A stretch of DNA of 64,000 nt from Sinorhizobium glycinis (lineage in GTDB: Bacteria > Pseudomonadota > Alphaproteobacteria > Rhizobiales > Rhizobiaceae). The notes under the pieces were generated by a model. That model was not told the DNA's origin. It saw only the letters and a program-made list of their open reading frames with translations, and ran no database searches. The stretch spans positions 62,001 through 126,000 of the forward strand of contig NZ_LPUX01000062.1 in NCBI RefSeq assembly GCF_001651865.1. Direction: 5' to 3'. The first letter of the stretch is position 1. Every line of letters starts with the position of its first letter. Positions 54,098 to 64,000 of this stretch are shown here, piece after piece. A program made the translations under genes and the position numbers.

Positions 54098-55378
54098 TCA
54101 CCCCTCGACGAAAATCAGCGCCGGCGTTTCGAGCAGCGTCTTCAGGCGCTGCACGAAGGTGGCGGCATCCCAGCCGTCGACGACGCGGTGATCGAAGCTC
54201 GACGACAGATTCATGATCTTGCGCGGCACGAACTGCGTCCCGTCCCAGACCGGCCGGATGGCGATCTTGTTGACGCCGACGATCGCCACCTCCGGGTGAT
54301 TGATGACCGGCGTCGAGGCGATGCCGCCGAGCGCGCCGAGCGAAGAGATGGTGATCGTCGAGCCGATCAGCTCGTCGCGCGTCGCGGTGCCGGTGCGGGC
54401 CGCCTCGGCCAATCGGTTCAATTCCGCAGCGCAATCCCAGATCCGCCGTGCTTCCGCATGGCGAACGACCGGCACGGTCAGGCCGGCGGGCGTCTGGGTG
54501 GCGATGCCGATATGGACGGCGGCGTGGCGGTGGATGATGCCGGCATGATCGTCGAAGATGGCGTTGACGCCCGGCTGTTCGGCGACGGTCCTGACGAGCG
54601 CCCGCATCAGGAAGGGGAGGACCGTCAGCTTCGGCTGGTCGGGCTTGCGGTCGCGGTTCATCGTCGCCCGCAAATCCTCGAGCGCCGTCACGTCCACCTC
54701 CTCCACATAGGTGATATGGGGGATGCGCGAGGTCGAGAGCGACATTTTCTCGGCGATCCGCCGTCTCAATCCGGCGATCTTCACCTCCTCCACCGCTGTC
54801 TTGCGGACGAGGCCGATCTGGGCCGGCAGCGGTTCGGCGCCGCGGCTGGTGAAGAGATCGAGATCCTCATGGGTGATGCGCCCGGCAGGTCCCGTGCCGG
54901 TCACTTGCCTGAGGTCGACGCCGCTCTCTTTGGCGCGCAGCCGCACCGCCGGCGAAGCCAGCGGCTTCATCGCGATCTCCGGTGCCTCGCGGGGCGCCGG
55001 TGCCGGCCGGGGCTCGGCCTTCTCAGGTTTGGGCGGCGCCTTGGCTGTCGGCGGGGCGGAGACGGCGACGGGCTCCTCCAGCACGGCTTCGGCGAGCGCC
55101 TCCGGGACACTGTCCGGGGCCGGCTCGCCATCTGCGCCGGCGGTTTCGATCCTGACCAGCGGCGCCTTCACCGCGACCGTGTCGCCGATTTCGGCGCCGA
55201 GCCAGAGCACCTTGCCGGACACCGGCGAGGGAATTTCGACTGTCGCCTTGTCGGTCATCACGGCGGCGAGCACCATGTCTTCGCGGACAGGATCGCCTGG
55301 CTTGACGTGCCATTCGACGAGCTCGGCCTCGGCGACCCCTTCGCCGACATCCGGCATCTTGAGGATGAATTCGCCCAT
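54098..55378 (-). CDS. bkdB: Branched-chain 2-oxoacid dehydrogenase E2 (dihydrolipoyl transacylase)
   Basis: 426 residues: one lipoyl domain with lipoyl lysine K44 in MTDKATVEIP, a Pro/Ala/Glu-rich linker (about 85-135), the peripheral E1/E3-binding domain (SPAVRLRAKESGVDLRQVTG) and a catalytic acyltransferase domain with H397/D401 in FDHRVVDGWD. It transfers the branched acyl group from E1 to CoA. Sits 3 bases after E1beta in the same operon. Confidence 0.94.
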   Translation of the reverse strand: MGEFILKMPDVGEGVAEAELVEWHVKPGDPVREDMVLAAVMTDKATVEIPSPVSGKVLWLGAEIGDTVAVKAPLVRIETAGADGEPAPDSVPEALAEAVLEEPVAVSAPPTAKAPPKPEKAEPRPAPAPREAPEIAMKPLASPAVRLRAKESGVDLRQVTGTGPAGRITHEDLDLFTSRGAEPLPAQIGLVRKTAVEEVKIAGLRRRIAEKMSLSTSRIPHITYVEEVDVTALEDLRATMNRDRKPDQPKLTVLPFLMRALVRTVAEQPGVNAIFDDHAGIIHRHAAVHIGIATQTPAGLTVPVVRHAEARRIWDCAAELNRLAEAARTGTATRDELIGSTITISSLGALGGIASTPVINHPEVAIVGVNKIAIRPVWDGTQFVPRKIMNLSSSFDHRVVDGWDAATFVQRLKTLLETPALIFVEG

Positions 55379-55381
55379 CCC

Positions 55382-56395
55382 TTACGCCTCCATCGCTTCG
55401 GTAAGCGCGCGGCCGACGCGCGCCGGACCCGGGAAATAGTCCCATTCCTGGGCATGCGGATAGGGCGTATCCCAGCCGGTCACCCGAATGACCGGGGCTT
55501 CCAGCTGGTAGAAGCAGTGCTCCTGAACGAGAGCGACGAGCTCGCCCCCGAAGCCCGAGGTCAGCGTCGCCTCATGCACGACGACGCAGCGGCCGGTCTT
55601 TCCGACCGACTGCACGATCGTTTCGAGGTCGAGCGGCAGGAGGCTGCGCAGATCGATGATTTCCGCGTCGATGCCGGTTTCCTCGGCGGCCGCGAGCGCC
55701 ACATGCACCATGGTTCCATAGGCGATCACGGTCACCGCCGAACCCTTGCGGCGTATCTCCGCCTTGCCGATCGGGATCGCATAGTGCCCCTCCGGCACGT
55801 CGCCGAGCTCGTGCTTCGACCACGGGGTCACCGGGCGCTCGTGATGGCCGTCGAAAGGGCCGTTGTAGAGCCGCTTCGGCTCCAGGAACATCACCGGGTC
55901 CGGATCCTCGATCGCCGAGATCAGCAGCCCCTTGGCGTCATAGGGGTTCGACGGCACGATGACCTTCAGGCCGCAGACATGGGTGAACAGCGCTTCCGGG
56001 CTCTGGCTGTGGGTCTGGCCGCCGAAGATGCCGCCGCCGGTCGGCATGCGCACCACGATCGGACAGGTGAAGTCGCCGTTCGAGCGGTAGCGGATGCGGG
56101 CCGCCTCCTGGGTGAGCTGGTCATAGGCCGGATACATGTAGTCGGCGAACTGGATTTCGACGCAGGGCTTCAGTCCATAGGCTGCCATGCCGATGGCGGT
56201 GCCGACGATGCCGGATTCGCTGATCGGCGCGTCGAAACAGCGGGTCTTGCCGTATTTCGCCTGCAGTCCCTGGGTGCAGCGGAAGACGCCGCCGAAATAG
56301 CCGACATCCTCGCCGAAGACGACGACATCCTCGTCGCGCCCCATCGAGACGTCCATGGCGCTGCGCACCGCTTCGATCATTGTCATTCTGGCCAT
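55382..56395 (-). CDS. bkdA2: Branched-chain 2-oxoacid dehydrogenase E1 beta subunit
   Basis: 337 residues, the expected length. It begins MARMTMIEAVRSAMDVSMGR and has the transketolase-like pyrimidine domain (VVFGEDVGYFGGVFRCTQGL, DAPISESGIVGTAIGMA) and C-terminal domain (TLTSGFGGELVALVQE). It forms the alpha2beta2 E1 with the product of the gene one base upstream. The frame continues further upstream through the E1alpha gene, so the ATG at 56395 is preferred. Confidence 0.95.
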   Translation of the reverse strand: MARMTMIEAVRSAMDVSMGRDEDVVVFGEDVGYFGGVFRCTQGLQAKYGKTRCFDAPISESGIVGTAIGMAAYGLKPCVEIQFADYMYPAYDQLTQEAARIRYRSNGDFTCPIVVRMPTGGGIFGGQTHSQSPEALFTHVCGLKVIVPSNPYDAKGLLISAIEDPDPVMFLEPKRLYNGPFDGHHERPVTPWSKHELGDVPEGHYAIPIGKAEIRRKGSAVTVIAYGTMVHVALAAAEETGIDAEIIDLRSLLPLDLETIVQSVGKTGRCVVVHEATLTSGFGGELVALVQEHCFYQLEAPVIRVTGWDTPYPHAQEWDYFPGPARVGRALTEAMEA

Positions 56396-56396
56396 C

Positions 56397-57979
<1,583 letters not shown>

Positions 57980-59310
57980 TTAGACGGGCGGTGCTATCTC
58001 GATCGGCGTGCCGTCCGAGAATCGCGACAGGCGAAATTCGGTGGGATCGACGAGCGGCCTGTCACCCGTGACAAGGTCGGCCACGAGATGTCCGGCACCA
58101 GGCCCGATACCGAAGCCGTGGCCGGAGAAGCCGGTAGCGATCAGGAGGCCAGGCACAGCTTCCGCATGGGAAATGACCGGCACCGCATCGGGCGTGACAT
58201 CGATCAGCCCGGCCCAGATCTGCACCGGTCCGACCTGCCGCAGCGCCGGCAGCGCGCGTCTTGCTGCTTCAAGGGCGGCCAGAACGGAGCGGGGGTCCGG
58301 TTTCGGATCGAGGATACGCTGCCGCTCGAAGGCACCCGGGCGGTCGAGCGGAACGGGCGTGATCTCGAACAGTTCGCGCCAGCTCTGGGCACTGAGGCCC
58401 ACCTGGACCGAGTCCGGGTCGGCCTTCCGCACCGGCCGGAAGTCGCGAAAAAAAGCCAGCTGTCGGGGACGAGCGGATGCAGGTTCACACCGGCGGTGGC
58501 GATCGTATAGCCGCCGTCGAGGCGCTCCCGATAGGCATAGCTTCCCGTTGCGCCGGCGCCGTCCGGCCCACCGTCGACCGGCGCGGTCCTGAGCACCGTG
58601 TTGCGCACCTTCAGTTGCGGGAGGCGGATGCCGAGCCCCTTGCAGAAGAGGCGCGACCAGGCGCCGCCGGCGAGCACCACCGTCGCCGTTTCGATGCGGC
58701 CGTTCTCGGTGACGACGGCGCTCAACCGCCCACCGCTTTTTTCGATGCCGCGCACGGCGCAACCGGTGACGATCGTCGCACCGGCGCGGCGCGCGCCGGC
58801 CGCGATCGCCGGAACCGCCTTCTGCGGCTCGGCCCGGCCGTCGCTCGGTGTATAAAGCGCCCCCTTGTAGCGGATTGCGGCGCCGGCCATCACCGCCTGG
58901 GTCTCCTCCGCACCGATCTGCCGACTATCGACACCATGCGGTTTGGCAAGCGCCAGCCAGGCATCGCGGTTGGCGATATCCTGCTCGGTCTCGGAGACAT
59001 AGAGGATGCCGCTGCGGCGAAATCCGGTCTCGCCGCCGACGCGGGCATCGAGCGTGTCCCAGATATTCAGCGAGGCCATCGCCAGCGGGATCTCGCGGCG
59101 ATCGCGGCCCATGACCCGCACCCAGCCCCAGTTGCGGCTCGATTGCTCGCCGGCAAGCACGCCTTTTTCGCAGAGCACGACACGGACGCCGCGCTCGGCC
59201 AGAAAAAGCGCCGTGCTGACGCCGATGATACCGCCCCCGACGATGACGACATCCGCTTTGCGCGGCAGCGATGGGTCGGTGGTGACGAGATCGAGGGCGG
59301 GGCCGGGCAT
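57980..59310 (-). pseudogene. FAD-dependent amine/amino-acid oxidase-like gene, frameshifted
   Basis: Two minus-strand frames together form one ~445-residue DAO-family flavoprotein. The first (from 59310) has the FAD motif VVIVGGGIIGVSTALFLAE at residues ~21-39 and runs to DSWLFF. At the seven-A run 58448-58454 the homology moves to the other frame (RDFRPVRKADPDSVQVGL), continuing through PGLLIATGFSGHGFGIGPG to the stop at 57980. Restoring one base to the homopolymer repairs the protein exactly. It is either a recent inactivation, a slippage-prone site or a sequencing error. The substrate of the intact enzyme would be an amine or amino acid; unknown. Confidence 0.8.
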
Positions 59311-59468
59311 CGCGTTTCTCGCAGAAGGGCGGGGGCAGTCATTTATCGCTGCATTTTTCGGCCGCCGGGATCAAGCCAGCACGAGACCGCTCCGGCCCGT
59401 CATGCACAGCTCTATCGTCGTGCAGGTGATCTGTCTTTTTCCGATAAAAATACGATCTACCTGCTTGA

Positions 59469-60299
<831 letters not shown>

Positions 60300-60344
60300 G
60301 CGAAGGTCTTTCCGACATCCGCTTGCGCCTCTATGTTCAGGTGC

Positions 60345-60740
60345 ATGCCCAAAGCCGACACCAAGCTTCGTCCCGTCCTGCGCATCGACTTCCCGCCCGA
60401 GGATCGCCTCGGGCGCGGCAAGATCCTGCTGCTTGAGCTGATCCGCGAAACCGGGTCGATCTCGGCGGCCGGTCGCGCCATGGACATGTCCTACCGGCGC
60501 GCCTGGCTGCTGGTCGATGCGCTCAATCGCATGTTCAGTGAGCCTGCGGTCGAGTCGCAGCGCGGCGGCAGGCAGGGCGGCGGCGCCGCGCTCACCGCTT
60601 TCGGGGAGGCGCTGATCGAGCGCTTTCGGACGATGGAGGAAAAGGCCCGCGCCGCGATCTCCGACGACCTCGGCTGGCTCGAGGCGGCCCGTGCAGATGT
60701 CACCCCTCGCCAACCCCTCCCCACAAGGGGGAGGGGCTAA
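60345..60740 (+). CDS. ModE-like molybdenum-responsive regulator (DNA-binding domain only)
   Basis: About 131 residues with the winged helix of the ModE N-terminal/LysR-type family (GKILLLELIRETGSISAAGRAMDMSYRRAW, LTAFGEALIERFRTME). No molybdate-binding Mop domain follows, so ligand sensing must occur otherwise or not at all. The last ~12 residues (TPRQPLPTRGRG) are translated from a REPIN-like palindrome, which also supplies the stop codon. Start could be 60333 or 60345. It precedes modABC, which faces it on the minus strand. Confidence 0.85.
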   Translation: MPKADTKLRPVLRIDFPPEDRLGRGKILLLELIRETGSISAAGRAMDMSYRRAWLLVDALNRMFSEPAVESQRGGRQGGGAALTAFGEALIERFRTMEEKARAAISDDLGWLEAARADVTPRQPLPTRGRG

Positions 60741-60863
60741 GAGCGTGCGGCGATGGCCCGCGCTATTTCCGACCCTTGTGCCTGATGAAAAGGATCAAGA
60801 TGGCGCGAGCCGGGAGCGGCGGGTTAAGTCCCTCCCCCTTGTGGGGAGGGGTTGGGGAGGGGC
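60702..60863. repeat. REPIN-like inverted pair of GGGGAGGG palindromes, copy 3
   Basis: Left unit at 60702-60739 (CCCTCCCCACAAGGGGGAGG core) lies inside the 3' end of the modE-like gene; the inverted right unit is at 60827-60863 (CCCTCCCCCTTGTGGGGAGG core plus GGTTGGGGAGGGGC). The ~88-base interior does not match the other copies. Right unit lies 40 bases from the modC stop. Confidence 0.87.
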
Positions 60864-60902
60864 AAGTCCCTCAAGGGTGATGCCGTGCGATTTCATCCCG
60901 AT

Positions 60903-61970
60903 CTAATAATCCAGCGCCACGGTCTTGATGATCGCGTGAACGGGCTTGCCCGGCTCGAGTCCGAGCACCTCGCAGGAGAGGCCGGTGATGCGGGCGACGA
61001 TGATGTTGCCGCCGCAATCGATGCGCACGTCGACGCTGCCTTCCTGGGCCTTCGAAAGATCGACGATCGTTCCCGGAAGAATGTTGAGGGCGCTGATCCC
61101 TTCCGGCTTCGCGGTGGCGAGCATTACGTCGCGCCCGGCAATGTAGAGGCGGAGCCGCTGGCCCGGCGCCGTCACCAGATGCGGTATGCGGATCAGGCAT
61201 TCGCCGGCACGCACCACCGTCAGGTTGTGGTCGGCATCGTGGCCGTCGACCACGCCCTCGACCAACGATCCTGCCTCCCGCCGCTCGAGCGCGGCCGCCG
61301 GCCGGCTGAGAATGGCGGCGGCCGCGCCGGACGCCTTGACCCGGCCGTTATCGATCACCACCACGCGCTCCGCCAGCCGAGCCACCTCCGCGACGGAATG
61401 GCTGACATAGACGATCGGGATCTTCGTCTCGTCGCGAAGCCGCTCCAGATAGGGAAGGATCTCCGCCTTTCTCGCCTCATCGAGCGCGGCGAGCGGTTCG
61501 TCCATAAGGAGCAGCCGCGGTGCGGCAAGCAGCGCCCGGCCGACGGCGACGCGCTGGCGCTCGCCGCCCGAGAGTGTCGAGGGGCGCCGCTCGAGCAGAT
61601 CGCCGATGCCGAGCATATCGACGACCTTGGCGAATTCGGAGGCGGATTTTCCCGCTGCGGCGAACCAGCGCCCATAGGCGAGGTTCTTGCGGACGCTCAA
61701 ATGGGGAAAGAGCCGGGCCTCCTGGAAGACGTAGCCGAAGCGGCGGCGGTGGACGGGGGTGAAGAGCCGCTTTTCGCTGTCGGCGATCACGTCTCCGTCG
61801 AGCACGACGCGGCCGGCATCGGGCCTCAGAAGCCCGGCGACGATGTTGATCAACGAGGTCTTGCCAGAGCCGGATCGGCCGAAAAGCGCCGTCACGCCGC
61901 CCTCCGAGCGGAACGCGGCGTCGATCTCGAAGGAGCCGATCCGGTGACGCGTTTCGACCTCGAGGCTCAT
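60903..61970 (-). CDS. modC: Molybdate ABC transporter ATPase
   Basis: 355 residues: an ABC domain with Walker A GRSGSGKT (31-38), signature LSGGERQR, Walker [13 protein letters not shown], then a C-terminal TOBE/Mop-like domain ([35 protein letters not shown]) that binds oxyanion. It powers molybdate import through ModB. The 5' end overlaps modB by four bases. Confidence 0.95.
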   Translation of the reverse strand: MSLEVETRHRIGSFEIDAAFRSEGGVTALFGRSGSGKTSLINIVAGLLRPDAGRVVLDGDVIADSEKRLFTPVHRRRFGYVFQEARLFPHLSVRKNLAYGRWFAAAGKSASEFAKVVDMLGIGDLLERRPSTLSGGERQRVAVGRALLAAPRLLLMDEPLAALDEARKAEILPYLERLRDETKIPIVYVSHSVAEVARLAERVVVIDNGRVKASGAAAAILSRPAAALERREAGSLVEGVVDGHDADHNLTVVRAGECLIRIPHLVTAPGQRLRLYIAGRDVMLATAKPEGISALNILPGTIVDLSKAQEGSVDVRIDCGGNIIVARITGLSCEVLGLEPGKPVHAIIKTVALDY

Positions 61971-62668
61971 GCGGCGACCGTCCGTCGCGCGGCGGCTGCG
62001 GCGAGAAACTCAGACAGCATCAGCGCCGCCATCGAGATAACGATCGAAATGAGAGCGAGGCGCATGGCGCCCGCGTCGCCGCCGGGAACCTGGGTGAAGC
62101 TGTAGATCGCCGCCGAAAGCGTCTGCGTTTCGCCCGGGATGTTGGAGACGAAGGTGATCGTCGCGCCGAACTCGCCCATCGCCTTGGCGAAGGAAAGGAT
62201 CATGCCGGCGACGATTCCGGGCAGAATCAGCGGTAGGGTCACGGTCAGGAACACCCAGGCAGGACTTGCTCCGAGCGTCGCGGCGGCATCCTCGAGCTTG
62301 CGGTCGACCGCTTCGATCGACAGCCGGATGCTGCGGACCATCAGCGGAAAGCCCATCACGGCGCAGGCGAGTGCCGCGCCCGTCCAGCGAAAGGAAAAGA
62401 CAAGCCCGAAGTTCTCGGCGAGAAAAGCGCCGATTGGCCCGCGCCGCCCAAACAGGATGAGCAGCACGAAGCCGGTAACCACCGGTGGCAGGATAAGCGG
62501 CATGTGGACGAGGCCGTTCAGGATCGACCTGCCCCAGAAGCGACCGCGTGCCAATGCCATGGCGGCGAGAAGTGCAACCGGCAGGCTCGAAAGCATCGCG
62601 ACAGTCGCCACCCGCAGGCTCAACCGAACGGCCGTCCACTCCGCGTCGCTGAGCGCCATCCAGTCCAA
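61967..62668 (-). CDS. modB: Molybdate ABC transporter permease
   Basis: 233-residue inner-membrane permease with five to six transmembrane segments and the binding-protein-dependent transport (EAA-like) loop around [19 protein letters not shown]. Typical ModB length. It forms a homodimeric channel for molybdate delivered by ModA. It lies 82 bases after modA and overlaps modC. Confidence 0.94.
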   Translation of the reverse strand: MDWMALSDAEWTAVRLSLRVATVAMLSSLPVALLAAMALARGRFWGRSILNGLVHMPLILPPVVTGFVLLILFGRRGPIGAFLAENFGLVFSFRWTGAALACAVMGFPLMVRSIRLSIEAVDRKLEDAAATLGASPAWVFLTVTLPLILPGIVAGMILSFAKAMGEFGATITFVSNIPGETQTLSAAIYSFTQVPGGDAGAMRLALISIVISMAALMLSEFLAAAAARRTVAA

Positions 62669-62750
62669 GTTCTTGCTCCCGCATTTACAGCGTCGCTCGG
62701 ACTAAGCGAACGACGCGAACACGTTGTGCCCGCTCGACGGCCGGCGGCGC

Positions 62751-63551
62751 CTATTCGAGGGCGATGAAGCCTTGTGCCTCGAAAAGCGCCGCGGCCTTGG
62801 GCGACTTGACGAATTCGAGATAGGCGGTCGCGTCCGGGTTCTTGCTGTCTGTGATGATCGCGATCGGGTAGATGATCGGCGGATGGCTGTCCTCGGGGAA
62901 GGTCCCGACCACCTTCACGCCCGGATCGGCGGCCGCGTCGGTCCGGTAGACGATGCCATAAGGTGCTTCGCCGCGCGAAACGAGAAGCAGGGCGGCGCGT
63001 ACGCTTTCGGCGCCTGCGACCTTCTCGGCGACCGTCGCCCATATGCCGAGTTTCTCGAGTGCCGCCTTGCCGTATTTGCCGGCGGGAACGGAGTCGACAG
63101 CACCCATCGCCAGGCGCCCGTCGCCGATGAGGCTGGCGAGGTCCAGGCCCGGCTTGACCTCGACAGGACCGGCATCCGCCTTGGCGGAAACGAGGACGAT
63201 GCGGTTGCCGAGCAGGTTGGAGCGGGTGCCGGCCTTGATCAGCTTCTTGTCGGCAAGGTGGTCCATCCAGGCGAGATCGGCCGAGATGAAAATATCGGCC
63301 GGGGCGCCTTGTTCGATCTGCTTTGCAAGCGCCGAGCTGGCGGCGTAGGAGGCGGTCGTCTCCTTGCCGGTTTCCTCTTTCCAGTTGGCGTTGATCGCGT
63401 CGAGCGCGTTTTTCAGGCTTGCCGCAGCGAATACCGTTACCTTTTCCGCGGCTTTAGCCGGCGCGAAAGCCATGCCAGCCAAAGCCACGCCGAGCGCCAG
63501 CGTCAGGCCCGAAAGCCCTAAACGCTTCAGCCACTCCCTCCGTCCTTTCAT
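62751..63551 (-). CDS. modA: Molybdate ABC transporter substrate-binding protein
   Basis: 266 residues. A Sec signal peptide (MKGRREWLKRLGL followed by a hydrophobic core, cleavage near AKAAE about residue 35) precedes the mature domain with TVFAAASLKNALDAI and ASSALAKQIEQGAPADIF, the molybdate-site region of ModA. GGAGG lies about 8 bases before the ATG at 63551, which is preferred over upstream in-frame starts that would bury the signal. First gene of modABC. Confidence 0.93.
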   Translation of the reverse strand: MKGRREWLKRLGLSGLTLALGVALAGMAFAPAKAAEKVTVFAAASLKNALDAINANWKEETGKETTASYAASSALAKQIEQGAPADIFISADLAWMDHLADKKLIKAGTRSNLLGNRIVLVSAKADAGPVEVKPGLDLASLIGDGRLAMGAVDSVPAGKYGKAALEKLGIWATVAEKVAGAESVRAALLLVSRGEAPYGIVYRTDAAADPGVKVVGTFPEDSHPPIIYPIAIITDSKNPDATAYLEFVKSPKAAALFEAQGFIALE

Positions 63552-63588
63552 CACGCCTGCCTCCATCTCTCTCGTGATATCTTTCAGA

Positions 63589-63622
63589 ATATAACGGTTC
63601 CTTGTCTTGGTTAGCGCTATAT
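63589..63622. promoter_or_regulatory. Candidate molybdate operator upstream of modA
   Basis: ATATAACG (63589-63596) and CGCTATAT (63615-63622) are inverted, near-perfect half-sites 18 bases apart. They use the same words as the known ModE box halves (CGCTATAT and ATATAACG) but in the opposite order. The site lies 38 to 71 bases upstream of the modA start, where a promoter-covering repressor site is expected. Confidence 0.4.
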
Positions 63623-63754
63623 CCAAAGAAATACAATGCTCTGCAAGAGGGGTAATCAAAGCGGTGAATGAAAGCGGCAGACCCGGCGCGGGTGCTTGCG
63701 ACGATCGCGCAAGGGTCTAAATTTCCGGAGCGGAACGAAGCGAGGTAAATATCC

Positions 63755-64000
63755 ATGGATGCGACGATCAGGCTGGAGGAAAGCTGGAAGACCGTTCTGA
63801 CGCCGGAGTTCCGTCATGCCTACATGGCCGATCTCAAGCGCTTTCTCCGGGACGAGAAGCATCAGGGCAGGCAGATCTTTCCGAAAGGCAGCGAGTATTT
63901 CCGGGCGCTCGATCTGACGCCGCTCGACAAGGTCCGGGTCGTGATCCTCGGCCAGGATCCCTATCACGGCGACGGCCAGGCGCACGGGCTTTGCTTCAGC
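63755..64000 (+). CDS. ung: Uracil-DNA glycosylase, 5' part
   Basis: 82 codons up to the window edge; the gene is cut by the window, not broken. The family-1 UDG active-site motif GQDPYHG is at residues 66-72 (catalytic D68) and AHGLCFS closes the visible part. N-terminal [25 protein letters not shown] matches the family. The enzyme removes uracil from DNA in base-excision repair. GAGG is about 10 bases before the ATG. Divergent from modA. Confidence 0.95.
   Translation, partial: MDATIRLEESWKTVLTPEFRHAYMADLKRFLRDEKHQGRQIFPKGSEYFRALDLTPLDKVRVVILGQDPYHGDGQAHGLCFS

Overview
The window looks like chromosomal or megaplasmid DNA of a Sinorhizobium/Ensifer-type alphaproteobacterium. The base composition is GC-rich, genes are tightly packed with ATGA-type overlaps, and two copies of a RIME-like rhizobial intergenic palindrome and several other alphaproteobacterial palindromic repeats are present. 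Gene content (Tad pili, bkd and tyrosine catabolic operons, modABC, ribose-type ABC importers) is typical of that group. Genus is inferred from this combination, not from a search.

Layout. (1) 1-11.6 kb is a catabolic island. It opens with decayed genes (frameshifted kdgD, a fragment of a family-5 solute-binding protein) and then carries a nine-gene operon: a ribose-type ABC importer (binding protein, double ATPase, two permeases), an amidohydrolase-2 lactonase-like enzyme, a fold-III PLP enzyme, a RidA deaminase, an AstE/DoeB-like zinc deacylase and an unrecognised probable TIM-barrel protein. A truncated GntR regulator follows. The substrate is unknown. The enzyme set suggests an imported N-acylated hydroxy-amino compound or lactone. 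(2) 11.6-28.4 kb is a complete Tad/Flp pilus locus (cpaA, pilA, cpaB, cpaC, small lipoprotein, TadG/TadE-type pseudopilins, cpaE, cpaF, tadB, tadC) with two less usual members: an L,D-transpeptidase inside the operon and an AAA+ ATPase at its end. Two paralogous PAP2-type membrane phosphatase/phosphotransferase genes bracket the locus, and a deleted IS5-family remnant sits at its right edge.

(3) 28.7-35.9 kb holds a membrane GGDEF-EAL protein, an EF-type (3-hydroxypalmitate methyl ester) methyltransferase, a TadD-like TPR lipoprotein, a small membrane protein, a GNAT-like/TPR fusion and a small unknown. (4) 35.9-44.1 kb is a type I secretion locus: HlyD-type adaptor, ABC exporter, a large acidic repeat protein and a smaller related protein as likely substrates. 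A LuxR-type regulator with a degenerate receiver lies across a ~1.1 kb gene-poor stretch.

(5) 44.3-50.0 kb is homogentisate-route tyrosine catabolism: hpd with a divergent Lrp/AsnC regulator, then a MarR regulator divergent from hmgA-fahA-maiA. purU and a thiolase follow. (6) 52.7-57.6 kb encodes a branched-chain 2-oxoacid dehydrogenase complex (E1alpha-E1beta-E2-E3, minus strand). (7) 58-64 kb has a frameshifted FAD amine-oxidase-like gene, an SDR dehydrogenase, a ModE-like regulator, modABC and the 5' part of ung.

Genes of parts 5 and 6 converge metabolically: tyrosine yields fumarate and acetoacetate, leucine yields acetyl-CoA and acetoacetate, and the thiolase between them can handle acetoacetyl-CoA. 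Three inverted pairs of a GGGGAGGG palindrome (REPIN-like) lie between these operons, and one supplies the last codons of the modE-like gene.
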